Part shown: positions 1-8,426 of the stretch, in pieces | Numbering within the stretch: the stretch's first letter is position 1 | Layout: every line of letters starts with the position of its first letter | Assembly: GCA_900766135.1 (NCBI GenBank) | Contig: CAAFUF010000043.1 | Coordinates: 124,001 to 188,000, forward strand | DNA length: 64,000 bases | Source: Paenibacillaceae bacterium | GTDB taxonomy: Bacteria > Bacillota > Bacilli > Paenibacillales > Paenibacillaceae | Direction of reading: 5' to 3' | The notes under the pieces: model-generated | What the model was told of the DNA's origin: nothing | Seen by the model: the letters and a program-made list of their open reading frames with translations, nothing else | The model's database searches: none | Program-made: the position numbers and the translations under genes

Positions 1-664
1 TGAAGTCGTTGGCCAAGTAACCGGTGTCGCCGCGGATGAACATCGAACCCATGCCGGCAGGTTCTCTCCCTATAGAGACCACGAAATTGCAAAAATCCTC
101 CCGGTAGAAATACCGGCTCTTCCGCAGCATGATCGTTTCATCGAACGCAGGGGATTCTTCGCCGCGCGATCGCTCGATCAGCCGGATAAACGAGAGGGCT
201 TCTTCTTCGTCAGAGATGCGGGAGATTTCGATTTCCGCGGGCGAGGCGAATCCTTCCGCTTGATCCCTCCCCAACTCCTCTCCGATACGATCATTTTTGA
301 GAAAAGCAAGCTGCAGCCTCGGCACGAATCCCTGCGCCGCCAACGCTTCTGCCACTTCGCCGGTTTGCCGGTCCGGGCTCATGTCGAAGCAAGGTTCGAG
401 GTCCGCTGCCGCATAGATCCCGAGAATCTCGGACAGCCGATCCACATCCGCCGGTCCGAAGCCGATCACGCGATTATAGTAACTCGACTGCGGGGACAAC
501 TCGTCCGACAGCAGCGTCGCCCCTCCGATTTGCGTCACGGCAAGACGGGATTCCGTCAAATACAGGGAACGCTCGTTATTGAACTTCGTCAGCTCCGTCT
601 CCAGTTGAATCATCCGCTCCACCTCGCCAAGGACGGGATGGTTCTGCGGGGGGGTTATTTTCAT
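1..664 (-). CDS. GNAT-family N-acetyltransferase (3' end outside window)
   Basis: The reverse strand reads openly from an ATG at 664 to the window edge, 221 codons, beginning MKITPPQNHPVLGEVER. A good ribosome site (AAAGGAG) lies 9-10 bases before the ATG. The visible part has an N-terminal half with hydrophobic and charged alternation (ADVDRLSEILG, then GEVAEALAAQGFVPRLQ) and ends in REPAGMGSMFIRGDTGYLAN. This matches the start of a GNAT fold: a beta strand carrying the substrate residue, then the conserved G-M-G-S strand leading into the acetyl-CoA loop. The acetyl-CoA loop itself (Q/RxxGxG/A) would lie beyond the window. Substrate unknown. The family call rests on pattern recognition of the partial protein. 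It is transcribed divergently from the AEC carrier. Confidence 0.62.
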   Translation of the reverse strand, partial: MKITPPQNHPVLGEVERMIQLETELTKFNNERSLYLTESRLAVTQIGGATLLSDELSPQSSYYNRVIGFGPADVDRLSEILGIYAAADLEPCFDMSPDRQTGEVAEALAAQGFVPRLQLAFLKNDRIGEELGRDQAEGFASPAEIEISRISDEEEALSFIRLIERSRGEESPAFDETIMLRKSRYFYREDFCNFVVSIGREPAGMGSMFIRGDTGYLANDF

Positions 665-790
665 GGGCGTTCGCTCCTTTTGCGTGCTGCGCGGTGGTGA
701 ATTCCACAAGTCCGGCTTGATCTTTCGTTACCTCATTTTAGCACACCCGGCGGGCATCCTGCATTTTGCATCTTCTATGCGTCTTCGGGC

Positions 791-800
791 GTGATATAAT
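791..800 (+). promoter_or_regulatory. Candidate extended -10 promoter for the AEC carrier
   Basis: TGATATAAT (TG at 792-793, TATAAT at 795-800) is a consensus extended -10 element about 65 bases before the carrier ATG. No good -35 hexamer lies at 16-18 bases, which is usual for extended -10 promoters. Sequence match only. Confidence 0.5.
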
Positions 801-864
801 AACAAGCGACTGCCTGCGAACGGTATTCAATTTATGCGTATAAGAAAGAAGTGAACAGCCAGAG

Positions 865-1788
865 ATGATAGGCGATATTGTACTGGACGTCGTTCTGCCT
901 ATTTTTGTCTTGATTGGATTAGGCGCATTGATGCAGCGGGCGTTTAAGCTGGACTTGTATACGCTCGCAAAAATTAACTTCTACTTCGTGACGCCCGCGG
1001 TCGTATTCGTAAGCATGTACGAATCGGAAATGTCGGCCGAACTGCTGGGAAGTGTTACGGGATTTTATGTTTTATACGTCCTGCTGCTTTACGGGGTCAG
1101 CCTGCTCGTCAGCCGGCGCTTAAAGTTCGGGCCGGGGATGCGGGCCGCCTTCACCAACAGCCTGATTCTGGACAATTCCGGCAATTACGGGCTGCCGATC
1201 AACCAGCTGGCCTTTAAAGGCGACCCCTTGGCCGCCTCGGTTCAAGCGCTGGTGATGACGTTCCAAAGCCTGGTCACGTTCACCTACGGCGTGATGTCCG
1301 TCCAACGGGCCAAATCCGGCGGTACGCTGAAAGCCGCCCTGATCGGGTTCTTGAAAATGCCCGTTCCTTACGCCTTGGTGCTCGGGATGGTGCTGCACTT
1401 GCTCGGATGGCCACTTCCTTATTTCGTAGCCAAGCCGCTAGGTTACATCGCCGATTCGATGGTCGCCATCGCTCTGCTGACGCTTGGCGCGCAAATTGTA
1501 AAATATCCGCTTCGGCTCGACCGGATCGACGTGTACGTCAGCGTAGCCCTGCGCCTGCTGATCGGCCCGGCCATCGGGTTTACGCTGGTGTGGGCGCTGG
1601 GACTCAAGGGAATACCGGCCCAAGCCCTGCTGATCGCTTCCGGCATGCCGACCGGCGTAAACAGCACGATTCTGGCGGAAGAATACGACAACGAACCGGA
1701 CTTCGCCTCGCAAACCGTGCTGATTTCCACGCTGCTGAACATCGTTACGATGACCGCCCTGATTTCTTTATCCCAATACGTTGGATAA
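865..1788 (+). CDS. AEC (auxin efflux carrier) family transporter
   Basis: This 307-residue, very hydrophobic protein shows the AEC/BASS-like plan of two five-helix halves. The first half is followed by the conserved segment with NSGNYGLP (about residues 108-115), and the second half ends with SGMPTGVNSTILAEEY, a near-universal AEC motif. Family members move small organic anions such as malate or auxin-like acids, and the substrate cannot be read from sequence. Start: ATG at 865 with GAAGTGA about ten bases upstream; the extended -10 TATAAT lies at 795. A strong hairpin follows the stop. The gene stands alone, divergent from the GNAT gene and convergent with the sugar-binding lipoprotein. Length is normal for the family. 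Confidence 0.85.
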   Translation: MIGDIVLDVVLPIFVLIGLGALMQRAFKLDLYTLAKINFYFVTPAVVFVSMYESEMSAELLGSVTGFYVLYVLLLYGVSLLVSRRLKFGPGMRAAFTNSLILDNSGNYGLPINQLAFKGDPLAASVQALVMTFQSLVTFTYGVMSVQRAKSGGTLKAALIGFLKMPVPYALVLGMVLHLLGWPLPYFVAKPLGYIADSMVAIALLTLGAQIVKYPLRLDRIDVYVSVALRLLIGPAIGFTLVWALGLKGIPAQALLIASGMPTGVNSTILAEEYDNEPDFASQTVLISTLLNIVTMTALISLSQYVG

Positions 1789-1793
1789 TGTCA

Positions 1794-1835
1794 AAGAACC
1801 TTCTGCCGACGAGGCGGAAGGTCCTTCTTCTTTTA
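1794..1835. terminator. Rho-independent terminator between convergent genes
   Basis: ACCTTCTGCC (1798-1807) pairs with GGCGGAAGGT through a short loop and is followed by a T-rich stretch on the plus strand. It sits between two convergent stops and probably serves both, better for the AEC carrier. Confidence 0.8.
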
Positions 1836-1841
1836 CCGGGA

Positions 1842-3173
1842 TTAATCGCCTTTCTGCAGCGCGGCTTCATGTTCTTTCGCGAATTGTTCCGGCGTCACCG
1901 CTTTGCCGAACAACGCTTGGATCATGTTCAAATGCGTTTGCGCTGCGTTCCATTTCATTTGCACATCGGCAAACAAAGTCAGATTGCTGGCATTGTTCAG
2001 CTCATCCAGCAAATCGATGTAGAGCTGTGGCAAATCCGAAGCGGAAGTGTCCACCTTCGTTGCTGGAATCACCCCCGCCGTGCTGACCGATTCGGCCCCC
2101 CACTTGCTGATGAAGTACTCCACGAATTTCTTCGCCTCATCTTTGACTTTGGAGTTTTCCGCGACGAACAAGCCTACGCCAGGCCCGCCTACCCAGCTGT
2201 TGATGTCCCCCCTGCCGCCGGCGAAGGTCGGGAATTTGAAGAAACCTACGTTTTGTTTGAAACTCTGGGGGACGTCCGGGTTGCTCGTAAAGTTGGGAAC
2301 CTCCCAGGTCCCCGCCAGGAACATGGCCGCCTGTTCATTCATGAATACGGATTTGCCTTCTTCATTGGACAAGCCGTTAAAGCCTTTGTTAAACGCGTTC
2401 ATGTCCACCAGCTTTTGAATTTCCGCAGCCGCCTGAATCAAAGCGGGATCCTCGAAAGTGCCGGAGCGATCGATCGCTTTCTTTAGCGTTTCCGGTCCGC
2501 CAAGCCGGTCGGCAAGGTACATATACCAGATCGAACCTGTCCAGCGGTCCCGGTTCCCCAGCGCGATAGGGGTTACCCCGTTGTTGTTCAGCGTGCGGAT
2601 CACGTCCAGGAACTGATCGTAGGTTTGCGGCACTTCCAGATGGTATTTTTCAAAAATCGCCTTGTTGTAATAGATCGGTGAAATGTTCAACTCGATCGGC
2701 AAGCCGTACGTTCTTCCCTGCACCGCGTAAGCATCGGTAGCGCCCGGCACGAATTGGTCCTTCATGCCGCTGTCCAGCAAATCGTCGAGCGGGGCAAACA
2801 GGTCGCCCTTCACGTACGGGTCCATAAAGCCGGCAGCCCAGGTAACGCCAACGTCGGGCAGCTCGTTCGCAGCGGACAATATTTTCAATTTGTTCTTATA
2901 CTGCTCGTTTTCCATCACTTCCTGCTGAATCGCTATATTCGGATGTTCGGACTGGTATTGGTCGATGATTTCGTTCACCAGCTTGTTTTGCTGCGGCGAA
3001 GCACCAGCAGGCCACAGATGCATGAACTGTATCGTTACGTTCCCGCCCGCCGCCGATGCCGCTTGGTTTTCCGCGCTGTTTCCCCCCGCCGCCTTCCCGC
3101 CGGTGCAGCCGGAGAGTCCCAGTAACAGGAGAAGCGAAATCAACAGGACTGACGTTGTTTTATGGTTGGACAT
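1842..3173 (-). CDS. Family-1 extracellular sugar-binding lipoprotein
   Basis: The 443-residue protein has a lipoprotein signal peptide with the lipobox LSGC (Cys23), then a Ser/Ala/Gly-rich linker. The mature domain is typical of family-1 solute-binding proteins (MalE/UgpB class): IQFMHLWPAG at the start, YNKAIFEKYHLEVPQTYDQF in the first lobe, and GTWEVPNF and GGPGVGLFV in the hinge region. It should capture an oligosaccharide for an ABC importer. No permease genes adjoin it. It follows a YesM/YesN kinase-regulator pair on the same strand, with a 133-base gap. It may therefore serve a remote permease pair or act as a co-sensor for the kinase. The start has AGGGGG upstream and a cre-like site 32 bases before it. 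Confidence 0.88.
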   Translation of the reverse strand: MSNHKTTSVLLISLLLLLGLSGCTGGKAAGGNSAENQAASAAGGNVTIQFMHLWPAGASPQQNKLVNEIIDQYQSEHPNIAIQQEVMENEQYKNKLKILSAANELPDVGVTWAAGFMDPYVKGDLFAPLDDLLDSGMKDQFVPGATDAYAVQGRTYGLPIELNISPIYYNKAIFEKYHLEVPQTYDQFLDVIRTLNNNGVTPIALGNRDRWTGSIWYMYLADRLGGPETLKKAIDRSGTFEDPALIQAAAEIQKLVDMNAFNKGFNGLSNEEGKSVFMNEQAAMFLAGTWEVPNFTSNPDVPQSFKQNVGFFKFPTFAGGRGDINSWVGGPGVGLFVAENSKVKDEAKKFVEYFISKWGAESVSTAGVIPATKVDTSASDLPQLYIDLLDELNNASNLTLFADVQMKWNAAQTHLNMIQALFGKAVTPEQFAKEHEAALQKGD

Positions 3174-3205
3174 GCTTTATCCCCCTAGTGATCACGGCTA
3201 TCTGG

Positions 3206-3219
3206 TGTAACCGCTTCAA
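3206..3219 (-). promoter_or_regulatory. Possible CcpA (cre) site before the sugar-binding protein
   Basis: On the minus strand TTGAAGCGGTTACA matches the cre consensus TGWAANCGNTNWCA at 12 of 14 positions, including the central AA-CG and T-WCA parts. It lies about 33 bases before the start codon, a position where CcpA binding would block transcription. It is a weaker match than the sites at 23550 and 28412. Confidence 0.35.
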
Positions 3220-3306
3220 TCCAAGTGTATCACGTTGATGATTCCGCTTCCATAGCACGGATAAGGCGGGAAGGGGGGCTCCGCAAAAAATGTCGGATTT
3301 CCCGCC

Positions 3307-4104
3307 CTACGCGTCCGCCTCCGTTTCCTTCGTCTGGCTGCGGTATTTGCTGGGACTCATGCCTTCATAGCTTTTGAACACCTTGATGAAATATTTGTCG
3401 CTTTGGTAACCTACCCGTTCAGCGATCTCCCCAACGGACAACGTCGTCCGAAGCAGCAGCTCTTTGGCGCGAAGCACCCGCAGCCGGCTGATATACTCGC
3501 TGAAGGTCAGGTCTGTCTGTTCCTTAAACAGCACGCTGAAATAGCTGGGATTCAAATGCAGCCGGTCGGCAACTTGACGCATCGTGATCGGCTCGTGCAA
3601 ATGCTCGTCCAGAAAGCTCAGCGCCTCGCGTACCTGGGGAGTATACCTCGTATCCGTCTCCTTCGTCTCCAGCAGCCGCGGATCAACCAGCTTCTCCATC
3701 GTTTCGATCCGGTGCCGGTCGTCCTCGACCAACAACGCCTGCTCCACGGCCTGGACCAACTTATGCTTATCCACTGGCTTCAGCAAATAATTCACGACGC
3801 CCAGCTGCATCGCTTTTTGCGCGTATTCGAATTCCGCATATCCCGATATGATGATGGCGACCGGTTTGAACTGCTTGTGGCGCTGCTGCATCTCGATCAG
3901 CTCCAGCCCGCTGATGCCGGGCATGCGGATATCCGTGATCAGCAGATGCGCGACATTGTTCTCCAGCCAGGCCAGGGCAGCCTGCCCGCTGTCCATCGCT
4001 TCGATCCGATATTGGCCGGCCGACCAGGCTTCCAGCGTTTTCGTGAACCCTTGCCTCGTCCTCGGCTCATCCTCCACCACAAGAATCGTTTTTGTCTGCT
4101 TCAT
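3307..4104 (-). CDS. YesN-type response regulator (REC plus AraC HTH)
   Basis: This 265-residue regulator carries an N-terminal receiver domain (ILVVEDEP acidic pocket at residues 7-14, phospho-acceptor Asp58 in LITDIRMPG, Lys in LLKPVD) joined by a short linker to a C-terminal AraC/XylS double helix-turn-helix (about 165-262, with HLNPSYFSVLFKEQ and VGYQSDKYFIKVFKSYEGMSPSKYR). It lacks the long middle region of larger YesN proteins. It should be phosphorylated by the kinase just upstream and activate sugar-uptake genes. Its ATG overlaps the kinase stop by four bases (ATGA), so the two are translationally coupled. The sugar-binding lipoprotein follows 133 bases downstream and is the nearest likely target. 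Confidence 0.92.
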   Translation of the reverse strand: MKQTKTILVVEDEPRTRQGFTKTLEAWSAGQYRIEAMDSGQAALAWLENNVAHLLITDIRMPGISGLELIEMQQRHKQFKPVAIIISGYAEFEYAQKAMQLGVVNYLLKPVDKHKLVQAVEQALLVEDDRHRIETMEKLVDPRLLETKETDTRYTPQVREALSFLDEHLHEPITMRQVADRLHLNPSYFSVLFKEQTDLTFSEYISRLRVLRAKELLLRTTLSVGEIAERVGYQSDKYFIKVFKSYEGMSPSKYRSQTKETEADA

Positions 4105-5861
4105 ACCGTTCCCCCGTATTCGCTAGGTATTTCAAAGCTCACGGTCGTTCCTTCGCCCGGAAAGCTCGTCACCTGCAAGCCATGTTTTTCCCCTTGCTCA
4201 CCGTCAAAATACAAGCGCAGCCGCCGCTGCACATTCACGATACCGACGCCCGTCCCTTTGGTAGAAATGGAAGGCCCTCCTTCCATGGCCTGCATCAAGC
4301 CGAGCAGCGTATCCTCGTCCATCCCGGGGCCGTTATCCCGTACGGTGACTTTCACATACCCCTCCCGCTCCGACGACTCGATACTGACGCTCACTTTGCC
4401 CTGGCCGATTTGTTTTTCAACCCCGTGCAATATCGCGTTTTCCACCAGCGGCTGAATCAGAAGCTTCGGAATTTTGACGTGGCGGAACTCGCCGGCATCG
4501 ATGGACCAGGTTAACCGGTCTGCAAGGCGAATATCCATCAGCTGCAGGTAACGCTCCACATGCTCCAGCTCGTCCTCCATCGTCACCCATTCGTCCTGGT
4601 TCGGGCTGCTGATGATATACCGGAACAGGCTGGACATGCCGACCACCAGGTTCGCCAGCTCCTCTTCCCCTTTGTCCTCCAGCGACCAATAGAAGGCCTC
4701 CAGCGTATTGAACAGGAAATGCGGGTTGATTTGCGCCTGAAGCGCCTTTAATTCGGTACGGCTTTGCAAGAGCTCCTTCTCGTAGACGACGCGGATCAAT
4801 TCGTTCATGTTGTCGACCATTTGGTTGTAGGAATTGTTCAGCTCGTTGATTTCCATCGTTTTCGAGAACATCGGGTTCGGTTGCAGTACGCCGAATCTCG
4901 CCCCCCGCATCGCCTTGATCAGCCGGAAGATCGGCCGGGTAATCATCGTGGACAGCGACAGCGACATGATCAGGAACAGCAGCACGCCAATGGCCCCCGA
5001 GGCGATGACAGCCGTTCGCAGGGCGGAAATTCCGCTGGTCACGTAGCTAATCGGCGTGAAGAAAACCAGCGTCCACCCCGTCGCTTTAGAAGCTTGCTTT
5101 ACCTCGATAAACTCTTGTCCGCCAATCGTGATGTTCTTCCCCTCGTTGCCCAGCAGTCCTTTCAAATCCAAGTCCTCCGAGGGAAAGCTGAAATTCGTCG
5201 CGACCGGCCGCTGATTCCCATCGACCAGCAAAATGTATTCCCCGCCCTCCCCATCGATCTGCTCGTGGATTTGAAAATAAGAACGGTCGATCCGGACCAT
5301 GAGGTATCCCCCCGACGAAAACCAGCGGTCGAGCAGGCTGACCCGGCGCAGCGCCAGCACGGAAGACGGGTCGCGCGGATCGACGCCGATCCACACGAGC
5401 GCCCCTTTGCCCCAATTGGCCGCATTGATCCATTGCGAGTCGATCGTATCGATCAATTGGGTTTCGTTCAGCGGGAACAAGCGACGGTAATCGTTCGTGT
5501 ACAATTCGAGCGATTTGATGCCGGTCACATAAGCTTGGTAATCGCTAAATAAAGGCAACAGCGACTGGCGCGAGCTGAAGGGCGTCTCTTGCCCTTGAAC
5601 CTCGGCCAGCAGCAGTTGCTGTACGTAGTCATCGGTGGCGACCTGCGTCGTCAGCGTATTGATTTGGGCGATGAGCGCGTCCAGGCGGCCGTTAGCTTGC
5701 AGGGCCGTTTGGCTGATATGCTTCTCGGCGTTGGTTTCCAGCAGGGCGGACACCCGGGAATACGTCAATACACTGGCGATCCCCAGGACAAAAACCATCA
5801 GCAACATAAAACTGATAAAGATTTGATTTCTTAAAGTAAACCATCGTTTCGGTTTTTTCAC
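4101..5861 (-). CDS. YesM-type membrane sensor histidine kinase
   Basis: This 586-residue kinase has a transmembrane helix near residues 12-30, a long extracellular dCACHE-like sensor region, a second membrane helix (about 280-300, IASGAIGVLLFLIMSLSLST), a HAMP linker, and the His_kinase motif INPHFLFNTLEAF that marks the phospho-His. The HATPase part follows, with N box VENAILHG and G box KGTGVGIVNV. It phosphorylates the overlapping response regulator. The start is a GTG at 5861 (VKKPKRWFT, read as Met). The ribosome site there is weak (GGAAAGG about 17 bases away), so the start is less certain than the gene. It is the first gene of a kinase-regulator-binding protein set. Confidence 0.92.
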   Translation of the reverse strand: MKKPKRWFTLRNQIFISFMLLMVFVLGIASVLTYSRVSALLETNAEKHISQTALQANGRLDALIAQINTLTTQVATDDYVQQLLLAEVQGQETPFSSRQSLLPLFSDYQAYVTGIKSLELYTNDYRRLFPLNETQLIDTIDSQWINAANWGKGALVWIGVDPRDPSSVLALRRVSLLDRWFSSGGYLMVRIDRSYFQIHEQIDGEGGEYILLVDGNQRPVATNFSFPSEDLDLKGLLGNEGKNITIGGQEFIEVKQASKATGWTLVFFTPISYVTSGISALRTAVIASGAIGVLLFLIMSLSLSTMITRPIFRLIKAMRGARFGVLQPNPMFSKTMEINELNNSYNQMVDNMNELIRVVYEKELLQSRTELKALQAQINPHFLFNTLEAFYWSLEDKGEEELANLVVGMSSLFRYIISSPNQDEWVTMEDELEHVERYLQLMDIRLADRLTWSIDAGEFRHVKIPKLLIQPLVENAILHGVEKQIGQGKVSVSIESSEREGYVKVTVRDNGPGMDEDTLLGLMQAMEGGPSISTKGTGVGIVNVQRRLRLYFDGEQGEKHGLQVTSFPGEGTTVSFEIPSEYGGTV

Positions 5862-6067
5862 GTCCGGTCAAAACCTTTCCGTCGAAAGTGTACAACCCGA
5901 TCCCATCATAATACCGAAAAGGGCCGGATGAAACTATGTATTTTTCGAATCCGTCCCGTATAATGAGAAGGCGGCGGTTCCCGCTGCATGACAATACATA
6001 AGCATTTTAATGGAAAAGGCCGAGGTTTTCTACTACGGTCAACGAGAGGGAGAAGAAGATCATCGCA

Positions 6068-6799
6068 ATGAAGCCCATAATGCCAAACCACGCGGTTTTT
6101 TTTGACGTCGACGATACGTTATACGACCACCTGCAGCCTTTTCGCAAAGCGCTCGAGGAGACTTTAGGCACCGGACCGGACTTTCCTTATGAGCCGGCCT
6201 ATCACCGGATGCGCTATTACAGCGATTTTCTGTCCGCCGAAGCCGGCGGCACGCCAACGCACGGCCAGGTGCTCGATTCGATGCGGACCGAGCGCTTCGT
6301 GCGTTCGCTGGGGGAGTTCGGCCTTGCGTTAACAACCGAGCAGGCCGCGGCCGTTCAGGCCGCTTATCTGAATCGCCAGTTTGACATTAGGCCATTCCCC
6401 GGAGCCCTGGAACTCATCGGCGAGCTCCAGGCGCGAGGCATCGTTGTCGGAGTGATTACGAACGGGCCGCCGGATCACCAGTGGCGAAAAATCAGGGCGC
6501 TTGGGGTAAATCGGCTGATCCCCGCCGAGCTGGTGTTCATCTCGGGAGCGGTGGGCCTGACCAAACCGGACGTTCGGCTGTTTGAGTTGATCGCCGGGAA
6601 GCTGGGCAAGGCGCCCGACCAGTGTTGCTATATCGGCGACTCCTGGCGCAACGATGTCGTAGGGGCGGCCGGTGCCGGCTGGCGCGTGATCTGGTTCAAC
6701 CATCGCGGCGTCCGTCCGGAATCGGAGCTGCAACTCCCCCATTCGCCGGCTGCCGGCTACGACGAGCTCGCCCGGCTGCTGATCGGCGAATCGTCGTAA
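6068..6799 (+). CDS. HAD-superfamily hydrolase (phosphatase)
   Basis: The 243-residue protein shows the four HAD motifs: motif I FFDVDDTLYD (nucleophile Asp near residue 11), motif II VITNGP (about 129-134), motif III Lys in LTKPDVRLFE, and motif IV GDSWRNDVVGA. The cap between motifs I and II is alpha-helical, as in YfnB/PhnX-type class I HADs. It is a cytoplasmic phosphatase of unknown substrate, nearest in pattern to YjjG/YfnB-type nucleotidases. The ATG at 6068 has a GAGGGAG sequence upstream; a second ATG at 6080 is possible. It stands alone, divergent from the YesM kinase, and ends in a perfect terminator. Confidence 0.85.
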   Translation: MKPIMPNHAVFFDVDDTLYDHLQPFRKALEETLGTGPDFPYEPAYHRMRYYSDFLSAEAGGTPTHGQVLDSMRTERFVRSLGEFGLALTTEQAAAVQAAYLNRQFDIRPFPGALELIGELQARGIVVGVITNGPPDHQWRKIRALGVNRLIPAELVFISGAVGLTKPDVRLFELIAGKLGKAPDQCCYIGDSWRNDVVGAAGAGWRVIWFNHRGVRPESELQLPHSPAAGYDELARLLIGESS

Positions 6800-6806
6800 G
6801 AATCAA

Positions 6807-6840
6807 GGAATGCTGCACACGTTGCAGCATTCCTTTTTTT
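6807..6840 (+). terminator. Rho-independent terminator after the HAD gene
   Basis: GGAATGCTGCA pairs perfectly with TGCAGCATTCC across a four- to five-base loop and is followed by seven T residues. It separates the HAD gene from the germination operon. Confidence 0.93.
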
Positions 6841-6870
6841 GCATGCAAATCTCCCGCTCCTCACCTTTGC

Positions 6871-6900
6871 TGCATAGTTCGACCCTAGCTACGCACAATA
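6871..6900 (+). promoter_or_regulatory. Candidate sigma-G (forespore) promoter of the gerA-type operon
   Basis: TGCATA (6871-6876), a 17-base spacer, then CACAATA (6894-6900) resembles the Bacillus sigma-G pattern (about TGAATA and CATACTA). gerA-type operons are known to be expressed in the forespore under sigma-G. It lies 33 bases before the start codon. Match by eye only. Confidence 0.42.
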
Positions 6901-6932
6901 GAAAAAAATACCTCGGCTGGAGGAATTACGCC

Positions 6933-8426
6933 TTGTTCTCCCGACTCATGAAATCCATCCTAACGATAGCCAAACAAAAACCCCAGCAGCAAACGTCCCA
7001 TACATCCGAACCCCAGGCGCCCGGCCCATTGTCGTTAAACCGCGTGCTGGATGAGTTCCGGGGATGCTCCGATCTAGAACATCGGTCGTACCCGGTGATC
7101 CAGGCCGATATCTTATACTTCGATCACTTGATCGACAAGCAGAAGTTTATCAACAACGTGGTGATTCCGCTCGAAAACATCCGTCGTGAAGATCTGGACG
7201 GGCTCCTTCAGCAGTCCCAATTTGTCCGCGAGGTCGATACAACAAGGGTCGTCCGCGGCGTTTTGGACGGGGATGCCGCGTTGTTCGTGCCGCAGGGAGT
7301 TTACCTCATTTCCGTTTATGGCCCCGAAAAACGGGCCATTGAAACGTCGCAGACGGAATCCACGATCATTGGCCCGCATGACGCCTTTCACGAATCGCTG
7401 GACACCAACCTGTCCATCATCCGCCGCAGGGTGAAAAGCAGCCGGTTAAAGGTCAAACAATTCGAGGTAGGAGAACTTTTCAAGACCAAGGTTTCTTTGC
7501 TGTACGTCGACGAAATCGCCAATATGGACTTCGTCAACCGGATGTCGGACCGGATTCGAAACATCGAGTACAGCGCGGTATTCGACGGCAGCATGCTTGT
7601 GCAATTGATCGAGGATTTTCCATCCACGATCTTTCCGCTGTTCCTGACCTCGGAGCGTCCGGACGTCGCCGTGTCCAAGCTGAACGAAGGCCGGGTGGTT
7701 GTGATCATGGACCAAAGCCCATCGGTGATCGTGGGACCTACGACGATATTCGAATTTTTCACCTCGCCCGACGACTATTACAGCCGCTGGGCGGTCGGCA
7801 CGTTTCTCCGGGTCCTGCGGTATGTCGCCTTCGTGCTGACGCTAACGTTAACCTCAATGTACGTGGCCATCACGACATACCATTACGAGATGATCCCGCA
7901 GAATTTGCTGGCTTCGATGTCCGAATCGCGCAGCCGCGTCCCTTTTCCCCCGGTCGTGGAAGCTTTACTGATGGAAACTACCTTGGAGCTGCTGCGTGAA
8001 GCCGGCGCTCGCCTTCCTTCCAAGATCGGGCAAACCATCGGGATCGTAGGCGGGATCGTCATCGGTACGGCAGCGGTGGAAGCCGGGTTCACCAGCAACA
8101 TCCTCATCATTGCCGTGGCGATGTCCGCCATTGCCTCGTTCGTCATTCCCAGCTACACGATGAGCGGTTCGATCCGTCTCATTCGGTTTGCTCTGATCAT
8201 CCTGTCGGGGATGCTCGGGAATTTCGGTTTCATGTTCGGGTTGGGACTGGTGATCATCCATATGTCCAAGCTGACCAGCCTGGGAGCGCCTTACATGTTA
8301 CCGCTCGCGCCGATCAAACCGACTGACTGGAAGGACACTTTTATCCGGGGGCCTTTCTGGATGTTTACCAAGCGTCCGAAGCAGTCCCGTACCCCTAATC
8401 CAACAACCAACAAAATGAAGAAATAG
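6933..8426 (+). CDS. gerAA: GerA-type spore germination protein, A subunit
   Basis: This is the A subunit of a germinant receptor in the inner spore membrane, 497 residues. The soluble N-terminal half (HRSYPVIQADILYFDHLIDKQKF, then a conserved FEVGELFKTKVSLLYVDEIAN) precedes membrane helices from about residue 290 (RYVAFVLTLTLTSMYVAI) to the end, with the family motif RVPFPPVVEALLME. The open frame begins at 6810, but those codons lie across the previous gene's terminator. The start chosen is TTG at 6933, which has a perfect GGAGG nine bases before it; an ATG at 6948 is the alternative. The B subunit follows without a gap and the C subunit overlaps it, giving the standard A-B-C operon. Confidence 0.93.
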   Translation: MFSRLMKSILTIAKQKPQQQTSHTSEPQAPGPLSLNRVLDEFRGCSDLEHRSYPVIQADILYFDHLIDKQKFINNVVIPLENIRREDLDGLLQQSQFVREVDTTRVVRGVLDGDAALFVPQGVYLISVYGPEKRAIETSQTESTIIGPHDAFHESLDTNLSIIRRRVKSSRLKVKQFEVGELFKTKVSLLYVDEIANMDFVNRMSDRIRNIEYSAVFDGSMLVQLIEDFPSTIFPLFLTSERPDVAVSKLNEGRVVVIMDQSPSVIVGPTTIFEFFTSPDDYYSRWAVGTFLRVLRYVAFVLTLTLTSMYVAITTYHYEMIPQNLLASMSESRSRVPFPPVVEALLMETTLELLREAGARLPSKIGQTIGIVGGIVIGTAAVEAGFTSNILIIAVAMSAIASFVIPSYTMSGSIRLIRFALIILSGMLGNFGFMFGLGLVIIHMSKLTSLGAPYMLPLAPIKPTDWKDTFIRGPFWMFTKRPKQSRTPNPTTNKMKK

